A stretch of DNA of 64,000 nt from positions 136,347,791 through 136,411,790 of the forward strand of contig OW804096.1 in assembly GCA_942159475.1 (NCBI GenBank), given 5' to 3'. The notes under the pieces are model-generated. The model did no database searches. It saw only the letters and a program-made list of their open reading frames with translations, and was not told the origin of the DNA. Source of the stretch: Sthenelais limicola (lineage: Eukaryota > Annelida > Polychaeta > Phyllodocida > Sigalionidae). Shown piece after piece: positions 11,046-22,278 of this stretch (within the stretch, counting starts at the first letter, position 1; each line of letters starts with the position of its first letter). The position numbers and the translations under genes were made by a program.

Positions 11046-11869
11046 GAAAACAAGTACAAATAGAGCACCAGCTATACACACTGAACAAACCACAACCAGG
11101 TTCATCAAGGTTTTTACAAGACACTTCTCCCTCCTCTCTATCAGTTAAATCCTTCTTAAAAAATAACAAGAGAATAAAAAAGATTAAAGAGCTTGCTCAT
11201 GTCTAGAGGGATGTGTGAGTGAGGGTTCACAGCACGCACTGGGCCGGTACTAACCAGTTCTATACATCATTAATTAAAGCTAAACATCAATGGGTTCAAT
11301 AATTAACTCATGCGTATAATTGTTCCCTTTCCCTCAACCCTCACTCATGTAATATTCAGCAGTGCATAGCTAAGCAGGGGATGCCTGGATGGGAGTGTGG
11401 GGGGGGGGGAGCCGAGGGTGTGCTAATGGGGGTCTATTTTTTAAAAAAAAGTTTTTTTTATTTCCAACAATTTCGAGGACAGATCCCGGTATTCTCATGT
11501 AATACAAGTAATAGCTATAGCTTCAAATTCTAGAAAAAAAAACTGCATATAAATAAACTGTGTTGAATTCTTTTCAACAGACACACAACTTATAGACAGT
11601 AAAAGGTAGTGCTTCTATATCAACAATTTTCTCCAAAGCTGATCTTTGGGGATTTTGGATTTTATTCTACTCGGAATTACGCTTCTTTTGACACCAATCT
11701 GTCTTGGCGGTACACTGGAAGACCTTATTCCTCCCCGCCCCCCGCCCCCCCCCCCCCCACACACACACCACAGCGCTCTGTACAACAAACGGCCTGGTAT
11801 TATTGTTCTGTCTCACAGATGGTATCACACAGACTAGGTTAGTGTGTGCACGCTATGGGCATGTATTGG
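11046..11869. other. Unique sequence with short homopolymer runs
   Basis: AT-rich with a poly-G run near 11400 and a poly-C/(AC)n stretch near 11735-11770. Short open frames only; no gene recognised. Confidence 0.5.
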
Positions 11870-12366
11870 GGGAGGGGGGAGGGAGTGGGAGAGAGAGGGA
11901 GGAGGGAGAGAGAGGGAGGAGGGAGAGAGAGAGGGAGGAGGGAGAGAAAGGGAAGAGGGAGGAGAGAGAGAGAGGGAGAGAGAGAGAGGGAGGAGGGAGA
12001 GAGAGAGGGAGGAGGGAGAGAGAGGGAGAGAGAGGGAGAGAGAGGGAGAGAAGGTAGAGAGAGGGGGAGAGGCAGAGAGAGGGAGGGAAAGGGAGAGAGA
12101 GTGTGTGTGCAAGAGAGAATAGAGAGAAGGGGAGAGAGTGTGTAAGAGAGAGAGAAAGAGTACAGAGGGAGAGAGAGGGAGAGAGAGAGAGTAGAGAGAG
12201 GGGAGAGAGTGTGTAAGAGAGAGAGAAAGAGTACGGAGGGAGAGAGAGGGAGAGAGAGAGTAGAGAGAGGGGAAAGAGTGTGAGAGAGAGGGAGAGAGAG
12301 GGGAAGAAGAGAGGGGGAGAGGAAAGAGTGTGTGAGAGAGATAAAGTGAGAGAGAGAGGGAGAGAA

Positions 12367-12397
<31 letters not shown>

Positions 12398-12465
12398 TAA
12401 AGGGAGAGAATAGGATAGGGAGAGGGAGAGGGAGAGGGAGAGATAGAGAGAGACCACAAGAGAGT
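11870..12465. repeat. (GA)n-rich tract
   Basis: GAGAGGGAG microsatellite of about 600 bp with a recurring GAGTGTGTAAGAGAGAG block. All overlapping frames on both strands are low-complexity. Confidence 0.92.
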
Positions 12466-13059
12466 GCAATATGGAGGGCAGGAGCTGAGAGAGAGAAAAG
12501 GTTCACTGACTCATACTGAACTAAAGGCCTATAGTCGCGTGTAGATGGTTAGACCTGATGCACCCACCAACCCCTGGCTAAAGACTCAACCGTCTCTACA
12601 ACTAGAAACATTACCTAACATTTTATATTTATCTAAATGTATTTATTTAGGTAGAAACAATGGGAAGAAGTGATATTTCAGTATATCTAGGACTGTATAA
12701 AAATGTTGATTTGTATCGTGTTTTTCTATCAAAAAAAACAAAAAAGTTTTCTAATAAAAGATATTCTAAAAATGTCCATATAGCATAACAGAAATATTGC
12801 GTTAAGGTTTCTGGAAATTGAACATCATTTTTATTTATACACATCTTACAAGCGCGGACCTCAGAGTGAGCAGATGGTGTGTTATCTATACCATCCTAAT
12901 TACTCATGCTAACGCAGGGGAATTTCCTGACAAGACTATCCCAGCTAAATCAACCAGAAACTATTTTTCTAAATTCTTTTTTTCTTTGATCCACAGTGAT
13001 GTATAATGGAAGATTTGAAAAAGAAATATTATATTTCCTCACGTTTTCACGAATTAACC
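12466..13059. other. Unique AT-rich sequence, nothing recognised
   Basis: No open frame over about 65 codons and no recognised repeat. Confidence 0.5.
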
Positions 13060-13420
13060 GGCCACAAAAATAAAATACAAAAAATGATATATATCTGTAT
13101 TGAGAGATGACGAAAGAGTCACAAGAAGTAATATGTAATATATATACTGAGCTGAGTTGTTTTGAACTGAAACGATTCGGTGATATATAAGATTATGTAT
13201 CGGAAGGTCATATACGTAATAATTAATGAACATGTTAAAGTTTAAATAATTAAATCTGTAGGGTAAAATCCGAAATTTATATGTTATATTGTAGTAGATA
13301 TAGTAGAGATGAACAGCAAGAAATTGTAATCTTGATACGCATGTTATGTTTTCCAATTGGCAAATGAGAATTATCAAATATGAAACTTTGTCCAATAAAA
13401 TTGATTAAAAAAAAATTCAT
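13060..13420 (-). mobile_element. Family 2 element, inverted diverged copy
   Basis: The reverse complement of about 13332-13405 (TTTTATTGGACAAAGTTTCA, ATTCTCATTTGCCA, GGAAAA) matches 22675-22735. The boundaries are uncertain. Confidence 0.45.
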
Positions 13421-13499
13421 GTTTTTTTTCATTCAGAGTATAAGAACCCAATATTCTAATGTTCCCCGTTCAAATATCGTGATGAAATGATATCAATTG

Positions 13500-13722
13500 C
13501 CTAGAAATGTACAATTGCCCGCTTTACACATTTGATTAAATTCCGCTACTTAGGTTGGAAAATGATAAATTCTGTTCATATTTGAGTAAGTTTGATATTA
13601 ATTTGATTCAGATAATCTATTTGGTTCTGGGTCAAATGTATTTTCAGGATGGATTTTATCTTATATTTGGGTTATTTGAGAAGATAGATGAAAGGGAATT
13701 GTACCTTCTCTGACGATTTCAC
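13500..13722. mobile_element. Family 1 element, diverged
   Basis: GAAATGTACAATTGCCCGCT at the left, GGGTTATTTGAGAAGAT and GAATTGTACCTTCTCTGA at the right. Terminal GGGTCAG bases are lost on both sides. Confidence 0.6.
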
Positions 13723-14590
13723 CAACATAGTGAATGGTAAACTCAAGACTCAAGTATTAATTAAACGATGCAATGTACGACCTGTCCGATCCAATGCTAC
13801 CATGCTACTGAGGACTTGGAAGGTCCTCAGACGTGGGTAACCAATACCTCACTGTTCCCTTGGTGATGTTGACATTATGACATCACAAGGGGTGCTCATG
13901 TATCCAGGTGATGATACCTGAGGATCGATTTCTGTGATGCATCTAAAGATGAGTATTATTGAATCAAATTGTATTTTTCCACCCTTTATGTGTGGAAATG
14001 TATGTTTAAACTCAAAAACTCCCTCCATTATAAAATATAATGTTTGGCACAACATGGTTTCGCTTGTTAAAGCTCATCAGGCAAAATGTGTGGGTCCTGG
14101 GAGGGCCCCTACTATTTGTGTGGGAAGACTCAAGTATTGTTATTGAGGTGTTTGTAAGGCTCATTCTGTAGCACAATAATCATACTCATCTTTTTGTTGT
14201 ATATAATTATAGTAAATGTAAAATAACAAAAGTTGCATTAAAAAGGGATATTTTGAGGAGAGTTTTTGTCTTAAATTGAGGTTATTTGAGAGGATTGTTG
14301 ACTCCCGTTTTTCAGTATATAATAAATCTAAAATAACAAATGTTGTTAAAGGAAAAGGGATGTTTCAAGGGGGACCTATATCGACTGCCATGATTTGAAT
14401 GATGCGTCGGTGACGGTTTTTATATTATTGATTACCTAATTTTCTACTTATTTCAAGTGGAATATTTCGTATAAAAATTATTATATGTATTCATGGTATC
14501 ATATTGAATTTTGTAAAGAGCCAGCGATTACTGAGAAAAAGTGTACTAGTTACATAATTATTTTGGCTGAATAAAAATAATTAAATACAA
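13723..14590. other. Unique AT-rich sequence with one short hairpin
   Basis: No gene recognised in about 870 bp. A perfect 8-bp stem CTGAGGAC/GTCCTCAG with a 7-nt loop lies at 13808-13830. A short family-1-like scrap (AGGTTATTTGAGAGGATTG) is at 14279-14297. Confidence 0.45.
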
Positions 14591-14732
14591 GTGAGTGAGT
14601 GAGTGAGTGAGTGAGATTGGTTGCTTTACGCCTTTATCAACACATTGAAGGTTATATCAAGGGTGGGAGAGCTGAGAGGGAGGCAGTTTATGATCATACC
14701 CAGGAAATAGAGATAGAGAAGAAGGGAGAGAG
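14591..14732 (-). mobile_element. Short interspersed repeat, minus orientation
   Basis: (GTGA)n followed by GATTGGTTGCTTTACGCC, TTATCAACACATT, ATATCAAGGGTGGGAGAGCT and a GA-rich stretch: the reverse complement of the family at 2500. The distal part (AAAGTGCC) is missing. Confidence 0.72.
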
Positions 14733-14889
14733 ATATTTAAATACAATTGTACATTTTCTGTCGGCTTGGCCCACCCCCACAAGGGGCCGTTATGTCTGAA
14801 ACAGGAGATAAAATGTACGGGGGGAGGATTAAGGACGGTCTGCTGTTCTTGTCAGTCGCCACTAATAGGATTTAAATGAAAAACCTTCC

Positions 14890-14956
14890 CCTGGAGTGAC
14901 ATGCAAATAACATGGCGGGACCCAGGGACGCAGCTTGGACGCTCTACCACTCCAGG
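14890..14956 (-). other. tRNA-like 67-nt hairpin, possible SINE head
   Basis: The ends CCTGGAGTG and CACTCCAGG are perfectly complementary (9 bp) and enclose about 49 nt. Read on the minus strand it begins CCTGGAGTGGTAGAGCGTCC, which resembles a tRNA A-box region (GTGGTAGAGC), followed by GGGTCCCGCC where a B box would be. A perfect octamer ATGCAAAT lies inside. It does not fold as a canonical tRNA by eye, so it is more likely a degenerate tRNA-derived repeat. Confidence 0.3.
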
Positions 14957-15038
14957 AGGAAGTGTGTGTGTGTGTGGGGGGGGGGGAGGTACTGGTATCA
15001 TTAATGGGTCAAGTGGTATCAGGTATAGTAAGTGAGGT

Positions 15039-15575
15039 GGGGGGGGGGGGGGGTCGGGGGGGGGGGGGGCAAGGGTGCAGGAGCGTTGGCAGTTTCATTT
15101 TAAAAAATCCTAAAAGGCCTAAAAAAATCAATACAAATCTAGAAGGGATTGTTGAATTGTCAGGATCATTAAAAATATCTTAAAAGACCCCCTAAAAAAA
15201 TCAGTAAGAATCGAGAAGGGGTTATTGAATGTCCCTGATATTGATGGTATAAATGGTTGAATATTGTAGGAGAGTCATATGGCGTGTGACCCAAACCTTA
15301 GTAAGTCATTACAGAGATTAAGATTTAAATATAATCTTAATAATTAATTATTGATAATAAATATTCGGATTAGGATTAGCTTAGACGATATTACATAATG
15401 TTACATAACATATTGTCATTGGTTCAAGACTAAAATATATAACTGTTATAGTCTACTAATGGGTAGTTCTAATAACTTTTCTAACAATGCATTTCTTATG
15501 AAAAAAAAAGAAAATAACTTAAAAGAGGGGTTTCTAAGCCCCCCCCCCCCTCCCCACTAACCCCCCCCCCCCCGC
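15039..15575. repeat. Poly-G block, 43-bp direct duplication, poly-C block
   Basis: Two G runs at 15039-15069 and two C runs at 15541-15573 bracket an AT-rich segment. Inside, a stretch beginning CCTAAAAAAATCA and ending GAAGGG-TT-TTGAAT occurs at about 15117-15157 and again at about 15191-15230. No gene. Confidence 0.6.
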
Positions 15576-15744
15576 CACCCTCTACCACTTTCCCCATCCT
15601 GTACTCTTCTATACCCATTTATAACACACAAGCAACATTTGAAAATGAAGAATAATTCCAACCACTCGCTACATTTCATTCTAAAAATTTCATATTAAAC
15701 TGACAACTATTGACAATGACTTAAGGAAAGTGCATCGGCCCTTA

Positions 15745-15960
15745 AGCCCCGCCCCTCTATCTGCCCCCGCCCCCTGACAACGCCCCGCCCCCTGGGGACA
15801 GGACCGGGTAAAATATGTCATATCTGGCGGGCTGATAAGGAGATCCGTGCATGCAAACCTGGGGGCCCCGTACTGCTGCCAGAGACGCTGGATGATGATT
15901 CAGACGTTGTTGTTACGTCATGAATACGCTATAAATATGTGACGTCTGACGTGAAGGTAG
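15745..15960 (+). promoter_or_regulatory. Promoter-like cluster: GC boxes, CREs, TATA
   Basis: Three CCCCGCCCC-type GC boxes at 15747-15793 are followed by a CRE-like TTACGTCA (15913-15920) and TATAAATA (15930-15937). TGACGTCT and TGACGTGA then lie back to back at 15940-15954. The order and spacing resemble an animal RNA polymerase II core promoter on the plus strand. The downstream sequence is a GA-rich repeat with no coding exon, so a functional gene is not shown. Confidence 0.3.
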
Positions 15961-16009
15961 TTAGGGCTCTATTCATGGAGTAACTGGTTTGTATGGGGTT
16001 GTTGGATGT

Positions 16010-16530
16010 TATGTGGGGAGGGGAGGGAGGGGGAGGGAAGGTGTACGTGAGAGAGGGGAGACAGAGAGGGTGGGAGGGATAGAGAGAGGAGGGACAGAAA
16101 GAGAGACAGAGAAAGAGGGTGGGATAGAGAGAGTGGGAGGGATAGAGAGAGGGATAGAGGGAAAGGAGAGAGAAAGAGGGAAGGAGGGAGACAAGGAAGG
16201 ACATAGAGAGAGAGAGGAGGGACAGATAGGGAGGGATAGAGAGAGTGACATATAAAGAGAGAGAGAGAGGGGAGACAGAGACAGGGAGTTGGAGGGATAG
16301 AGAGAGGGACAGAAAGACAGAGAGAAAGGGTGGGATAGAAAGAGAGGCGAGAGGGACATAGAAAAAACGCAACGAGAGACGGGGAAGGATAGATAGATAG
16401 AGACAGAGAGACATATAAGGAGAGACAGAGAGACAGGGAGAGAGAGACAGAGGGAGAGACAAGAGGGACATAGAAAGAGACAGAGAGAGAGAGGAGAAAC
16501 AGTGCAACACACAGAACGAGAGAGAGACAA
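16010..16530. repeat. GA-rich purine tract
   Basis: GGGA/GAGA/GACA repeats over about 520 bp with recurring GGGATAGAGAGAG. Overlapping Ser/Leu/Pro frames on the minus strand are repeat translations. Confidence 0.9.
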
Positions 16531-16795
16531 AGCTCACACAGAGAGGAAGGGGGAATGATGAATGCAGTAAAGTGGTATAATAAACCCAGTAGCTAGTAGT
16601 ATATGAAAGCACATGTTATAACATGGCATTGTGCTAATTGCACGAACGGACCAGAGGAAAGCTATCCGAATTTCCATGACAACAGTAACGTGCATTACTG
16701 CCATTGTTATTGTTGAATAGGGGCAACATACCGCTACTTTTATTCATGTTAATCAAGTTTTGTTACTCATAGTAAACTCTTCCATGTAATGTTTA

Positions 16796-17038
16796 AGGGT
16801 CAGATTTTCAGAAAATGTACAATTGGCAGCTGTACCGGTACACATTTAGTAAATTCTGCTAAATTAGACTGTAAAATGGCCAATACTAGGTAAATTCTAG
16901 TATATTCGGCATTGCATGGATTCTAGCAATCGGTTTGGATAGATTGAACTGTATTTTGAACTTTATTTTCGTCTGAAATTTGGGTTATTTGAGAAGATTG
17001 GTGAAGGTGATTTGTACATTTTCTGAAAATCTGACCCT
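16796..17038. mobile_element. TIR element, family 1 (best-preserved copy)
   Basis: Starts AGGGTCAGATTTTCAGAAAA and ends with the near-perfect inverse ending CTGACCCT. It is flanked by TA on both sides (16794-16795, 17039-17040). The inverted repeat is about 28 bp, with a small CGGTAC insertion near position 40. Confidence 0.85.
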
Positions 17039-17939
17039 TAAATCAATTTAATAATCCAGTATTTGATATGCCACGACCTTCTGGGAAGAACAACGGTGTT
17101 GATTTAAGGACCATCTCCTCTTCATAATAATATCTAATGTAACTGTATAAAAAGAGAAATAAAGATACTTATATATAGATATAGATCTATTCATTCAAAG
17201 ACAAGAGTAGTATATGGAAACAGGAGTTACAACCTGACATCTAGTTCACACAGTTAGGTCCAGACACCCAAATTCCTCGATTCCACATCTAGCGATAAGC
17301 TTAACTGCAAGGCTAAGACTAAGGCTAAAGTGTTAATGACTCCCTGAAACTTAGGTGACCACAACTGCCTTCTGAACCTGACTGCACAGGGATGCGAGTA
17401 TAGGGGCATGCCAAAATGCTTAGATCTGTTTAAAAAGAGAAGAGTGAATTCTTACTATAAAGGACCTCTTCTAATGTACGATAAAGAATATTTTAAGCAC
17501 ATTTTTTTAAATTTCGATGAAATTTGGCCAATCAGATATACTATAGAGATTTCTTTTCTTGGAAATGTTGACGAAATTTGGCTACAAATGGCGTGATTTC
17601 GGGAGGACATTTGAGCTTTCTTGGTAGTTTCAAAATTCTGATTTCAGTACAAATACAGAAGACTCGCATCCCTCGGTACAGTAGGAGGTTACCCCCCACC
17701 CCACCCCCACCCCCAGCGCCTATTGCAGCAGGCCAAAGTCTGGTAGATTGATGTCTAGTTTGCATGGGTTTGCTTGCCCACATTGTCTATTTTCTGCTTT
17801 GTCGATATGATCCATCTCCTCCTCATCCATTCTCCCTCCTCCTCCTCCCGGCCTGGAGATGGGATGTGGCGTGCAGCAGCAGTGGGCTGTGGGGGAACAA
17901 TGCCTCCTCATCTACACACATGTAAATACAGGACGCGCG
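17039..17939. other. Unique sequence, no gene recognised
   Basis: About 900 bp with short open frames (62-80 codons) lacking recognisable domains. A CCCCAC run lies near 17690-17715. Nothing supports a gene. Confidence 0.5.
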
Positions 17940-18655
17940 CCTTCTCCTTCTTCTCTTCTTCTTCCCCCTCCTTCTCCTCTCTCCTCCTCATTCTCTTCTC
18001 TCTCCTCCTCATTCTCCTCTCATCCTATTCCTTCTCCTCTCTCTCCTCCCCGTCTCTTCTCTCTCCTCCTCCTCCTCTCTCTCCTCCTCCTTCTCTTCCT
18101 CTCCTCCCTCTCATCCTCCTCCTCTTCTCTCTCCTCCTCCTCTCTCATCCTCTTCCTTCTCCTCTCTCTCCTCCCCGTCTCTTCTCTCTCCTCCTTCTCC
18201 TCTTCTTCCCCTCCTCTCTCTCCTCCTCCTCCCTCTCATTTTCTTCCCCCGATCTCAATCCTCTTCCTTCTCCTCCTCTCCCTCTCCTCCGTCTCCCCTC
18301 GCTCTCCTCCTTCCCCTCTAGCTGTCCTTTCCCCGTCTCTCTCCTCCTTCTCCTTCTCCTCTCTCTCCTCCTCCTGCTCTCTCTCATCCTCTTCCTCCAT
18401 CACTGTTCTCTCCCTCTCCTCCTCCTCCCTCTCCTCTTCTTTCTCCCTATCTCTCTCCTCCTCTCTCTCTCCTCCTTCTCCCCTCTCTCTCCTCCTCCTT
18501 CTCTTCCTCCCTAGCTGTCCTTTCCCCCTCTCTCTCCTCCTCCTCCTCCTCTTCTCTCTCCTCCTCCTCTCCTTCCCTTGCTTTACTCTTCCTGTCTCAT
18601 CATCTCTCCCCTCCCCTCCCTTCCTTTCCTCTCTCTCCCCTCCTGGCCATCTCCT
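17940..18655. repeat. TCC/TC-rich pyrimidine tract
   Basis: Pyrimidine strand of about 700 bp. The long Ser/Leu/Pro open frames running through it result from composition. Confidence 0.92.
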
Positions 18656-18744
18656 CGCATTCCCAAGTTAGGGGTACCTTGGAATGAGTTTAAGTCACTT
18701 AGATGTCCATGCTTCTCCAACCAACTCATTATAACCTCTAGAAT

Positions 18745-18935
18745 TTCTCTCCTTCCTCTCCACATCCCCTTCCCACCCCATCCCCTCTCCCTTCCTCTCC
18801 CCATCTCACCCCATCTCCTCTCCCTTCCTCTCCACATCCCCTTCCCACCCCATCCCCTCTCCCTTCCTCTCCCCATCTCCTCTCCCTTCCTCTCCACATC
18901 CCCTTCCCACCCCATCTCCTCTCCCTTCCTCACCG
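18745..18935. repeat. Pyrimidine minisatellite, about 39-bp and shorter units
   Basis: TTCCTCTCCACATCCCCTTC, CCACCCCATCCCCTCTCCC units alternate with a shortened TTCCTCTCCCCATCTC version. About five units. Confidence 0.75.
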
Positions 18936-19474
18936 TCTCTCCATCCCTTCTTTCTCTCTCCCTCTTTATCCCCCTGCCCTACCCTAGGCCTCCTTACACC
19001 CGGTATCAGTGCTAATATAAACTATCCATGCACAGGGACTTCACAGAGGTATAGGGCTTCCTTACCCCCTCCCATCTATCTTACTGATAGAATCAACATA
19101 GGCCAGAGGCTTGTGTGATAAGCATAACAAAGATGTGTACAATACAACTTATCACAACTTATCAAATTTGCCAAAAATTGTAACTAGCTTTATTTATGTA
19201 TTATATATCTATATCTATATAGTATATTTTTCTAAACAAAAAGTGAAAATATGTCCAGTTTTTGAGTTCTGAGTGTTTTTAGTGTATTTTGTGACCTCAT
19301 TCTTGTTTGAAATTTGATTTATTTGAGAGGATTTGTAAAGGTGAATTGTACATCATCAGGCGACTTCGCCCATATACCTTTATGCACTGAAACATAACTC
19401 TCATAGTATATATATATATATATACAAGTCCCCTTGTTTCACTTAAAGCTGGTCGGTCAAAAACTGAACGTTTT
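18936..19474. other. Unique sequence with diverged family 1 remnant
   Basis: About 19285-19355 keeps TTTGATTTATTTGAGAGGAT and GTGAATTGTACAT of the family 1 right half. A short (TA)n lies near 19410. Otherwise nothing was recognised. Confidence 0.5.
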
Positions 19475-19602
19475 TTACATTTTTGTTTCATTCTTTTTCA
19501 ACCCATCTAGAATACCTCTAAAAGGCTTTTAGCCAATATTTTGGCGGATTTTTTTAAGTTGTTTTTGCTACAGGGCTACTAAAACATCCTCACTTGGAGG
19601 AC
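19475..19602. repeat. Dispersed repeat, copy 2 of 2
   Basis: Shares ordered blocks with 4107-4242: TTTCATTCTTTTTCAACCCAT, TTTTTGCTACAG, ACTAAAACATCCT and TTGGAGG. Confidence 0.55.
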
Positions 19603-20035
19603 CCGCCTGAATCCCTTCTTATCATGACTTCACTTATTATCGCTCACTGACGGCCGTTTTCCGTCGGTGATTAGATATAAATCAAGAGTTACAATTCTTG
19701 TATAAACAGAATATACAAAATATTGATACATTCAGTCCTATATGTCATAATATAGGTACATTTAATAAGATTTGTTTTGTCGTAATAGCTGAAAATGCAG
19801 CTGTAATTGTTGCCCGAACCCTTTAACACAACTGCGGCCACTAGACCGGGGAAGGTCTGGTATAGTAAGAGTAGGAGTAGTATAGAGAAACAAGAGTAAG
19901 GAGATGGCATTATAGCCCCATTACACTGGTACCCTCTAGCACTGTCTGACGTCTCCCATAGCAACGCGTCATAGCAACGCTCCTCTTATACAGCTACTGC
20001 CCTGGTCACTCATATATCTGTCTGTCCTTCCTCCC
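19603..20035. other. Unique sequence with paired CATAGCAACGC
   Basis: Two 11-bp direct repeats CATAGCAACGC at 19957-19967 and 19970-19980 resemble RFX half-sites. No gene recognised. Confidence 0.35.
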
Positions 20036-20070
20036 TTTCTGTATGTATCTCTCTCACTCTCCTCTCTCCT

Positions 20071-20108
<38 letters not shown>

Positions 20109-20116
20109 CTCTCTCA

Positions 20117-20152
<36 letters not shown>

Positions 20153-20590
20153 CCCCTGTCTCTCTTTCTATGTCCTCCGTCTCACTCTGTGACTATGACA
20201 CTTTGTCTCTCTGTCTGACTCTCTGTCTGACTCTCTTTCTCTCTATCTCTATAACACACTCTCTCTATGACACTCGCTCAGTCCCGCTCTCTCTCTATCT
20301 TTCTCTCTTGCTCTGTCTCTGTCTCTGTCTCTGTCTCAGTCCATCACTCTTTCCCTCTCTCTCTTTCAGTCTATCTGTCTCTCTCTCTCTCACACTCTCC
20401 CTCTCTCTGTATCTCTACTTTATCTCTCTGAGTGACACTCTCTGAGTCCCTCTTTCTGTGACTCCCTCTCTCTATATCTAGCTATCTTCTCTCTCTTTTC
20501 TCCCTCTTTCTCTGACTATGACACTTTGTCTCTATCTCTCTCTCTGACTCTCTCTCTCTCTTTATCTTTCTCTATCCTCTCCCTCTCTGT
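20036..20590. repeat. (TC)n-rich tract
   Basis: Long TCTC tract with CTGT and CTAT variants. A similar block resumes at 20735-20880 after about 140 bp of unique sequence. Confidence 0.9.
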
Positions 20591-20734
20591 CTCTCTGTCA
20601 CTTATAATTAGCCTAAGTAAAGCGAAATTCCAGGTTACGAAGGAAGACCGGGAAAACCCGAGTCGTTTAAAAACTGGCAAATGTCGCTTATCTTCCTGAA
20701 TAAAAATGTGTCCAAAAAAAACCAAAAAAACTAT

Positions 20735-20880
20735 AACACACTCTCTCTGTGACACTCGCTCAGTCCTGCTCTCTCTATCTTTCTCTCTTGCTCTGTCTCT
20801 ATATCTCTCTCTCTCAGTCTATCTCTCTCTCTCTCACTATCTGTGTCTCTCTCTCACTATCTGTGACTCTTTCTCTCTAC
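20735..20880. repeat. (TC)n-rich tract, second block
   Basis: Shares CTATAACACACTCTCTCTGT and GACACTCGCTCAGTCC with 20245-20285, so it is a partial duplication of the previous tract. Confidence 0.85.
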
Positions 20881-21450
20881 TCTAACGTCATCACCAATCT
20901 AACGACCGTCCTCTGTTTGTGTCGACCACAAATCCCATTAGACAAAATCACTCCATCAGGTCAGCGGGAAAAGAATGTCATTAGATTTGATAACACAGCC
21001 AACGAAAGCCAGACGACAACCGAGCCGCGGCACCATGGCAACTCCCGCCATCATCCCGCCGCCGCAGCACCGCACCGACCAATGATCATTTTGTCAGATT
21101 TTACTGCGGCGCTGCTCAGCCATCTGCGGACTTCCGGTTATGACTTCAGCCCCTATTTTCGCCCATCGATTTTGCTGTTTCACAATTGATTGGACCTTGT
21201 GGGGTCTGACTTCTACGCGCGGACGGACGGACGCTATGCGCTAGTTACCATGGCAATCGAGACAGATGGCCCGGAGGAAGCGTCTCATACATTTCATATT
21301 TCCGCTCAAGGGTCAAGGCGCCCTCTGTTGAGAGACATTGGAGGCTGGTGGAAGCAGACGTTAATGGGGAGGACGCTGGCTGGCGGGAAGACCTTGATGC
21401 AGACGACATTTGTGCCCTTTCACGCTTTAAATGATGAGGAATAGCACTTT
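20881..21450 (+). other. CpG-richer unique segment with X-box motif
   Basis: Higher GC and CpG content than its surroundings. It contains GTTACCATGGCAAT (21244-21257), almost the full RFX X-box, and CACCATGGCAAC (21031-21042). Open frames of 146 and 84 codons lie end to end (20749-21189 and 21190-21444), but the first begins inside the TC repeat and neither shows a known domain. It could be an exon or a regulatory island; unproven. Confidence 0.3.
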
Positions 21451-21536
21451 GAAACAACCTCCATCATGGAAATATAAAGTTGGTTTAAGTTTGTGGAGGA
21501 GGCAGAGCAGGGGCACTTGCGTCTAGGGATTTGCTG

Positions 21537-21716
21537 GTCCTGGGTATGACCATAAAGTGCCTTTCTGTCTCTTTTCTCTGTATCTCTTTCCCTTCTTCTC
21601 TATCTCTATTTCCTGGGTATAATCATAAACTGCCTCCCTCTCAGCTCTCCCGCCCTTGATATAACCTTCAATGTGTTAATAAGGGTGTAAAGCAACAAAT
21701 CGCACTCACTCACTCT
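21537..21716 (+). mobile_element. Short interspersed repeat, plus orientation
   Basis: Complete block order of the family at 2500: GGGTATGACCATAAAGTGCC, TC linker, CTGGGTATAATCATAAACTGCC, CTCAGCTCTCCCGCCCTTGATA, AAGGGTGTAAAGCAAC and CACTCACTCACTC. Confidence 0.75.
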
Positions 21717-21948
21717 AGGGATTTGCTTCAGGTTTGAGGGAAGGAAATGTTTCAGCCCTAACTCAGTGTCTTATTCCCCCCGGCTACTTTATACCCAAGC
21801 ACGTGAGATGGACGTCAATCTTCCTCTATATATCTTAATATTTTTTTACCAGCTTTATACAGCCATTTTGTGTTATATGTTAGAGGGATTTACTAGGCTC
21901 AGGGGGACTAAAGAGCTTCAGCCAGGAGCTGTTGATGCCGTGAGGGAT

Positions 21949-22074
21949 GAGTGAGTGAGATTGGTTGCTTTACGCCCTTATCAACACATTTAAGATGGTT
22001 ATATCAAGGGCGGAGAAGAAGGGAGAGAGAGACAGAGAAAAGAGACAGAAAGGCACTTTATGGTCATACCCGGG
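21949..22074 (-). mobile_element. Short interspersed repeat, minus orientation
   Basis: GAGTGAGTGAGATTGGTTGC, ACGCCCTTATCAACACATTT, a GA linker, then AAAGGCACTTTATGGTCATACCC: a full reverse copy of the family. It lies about 230 bp from the plus copy at 21537, so the two form an inverted pair. Confidence 0.75.
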
Positions 22075-22278
22075 ACCGATGCAGTGAGAGACAGCTTGTC
22101 CCTTACAGACTCCCCCCCTCCCCCCTCACCTCACCCCACCTCGCATGATCAACACCTTCAGTACGGCTCCTCGTTACGCTACGGTTTCACTCAATACGTC
22201 TCCCTCACGTCAACGTATACGCCTTGAAAGCGCTCTAGACATTGATATCAGCGCCGCGTTAATGTCTGCTTCCTTGCA

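Noticed and set aside
4554..12506. Arg/Glu-rich and Leu/Ser-rich frames in GA/TC tracts
   Set aside because: Low-complexity frames occur on both strands in overlapping phases, as expected for dinucleotide repeats.
20749..21444. Two adjacent plus-strand frames (146 and 84 codons) as one gene split by a stop
   Set aside because: The first starts within a TC repeat and neither has a recognisable domain. Kept only as a CpG-richer segment.
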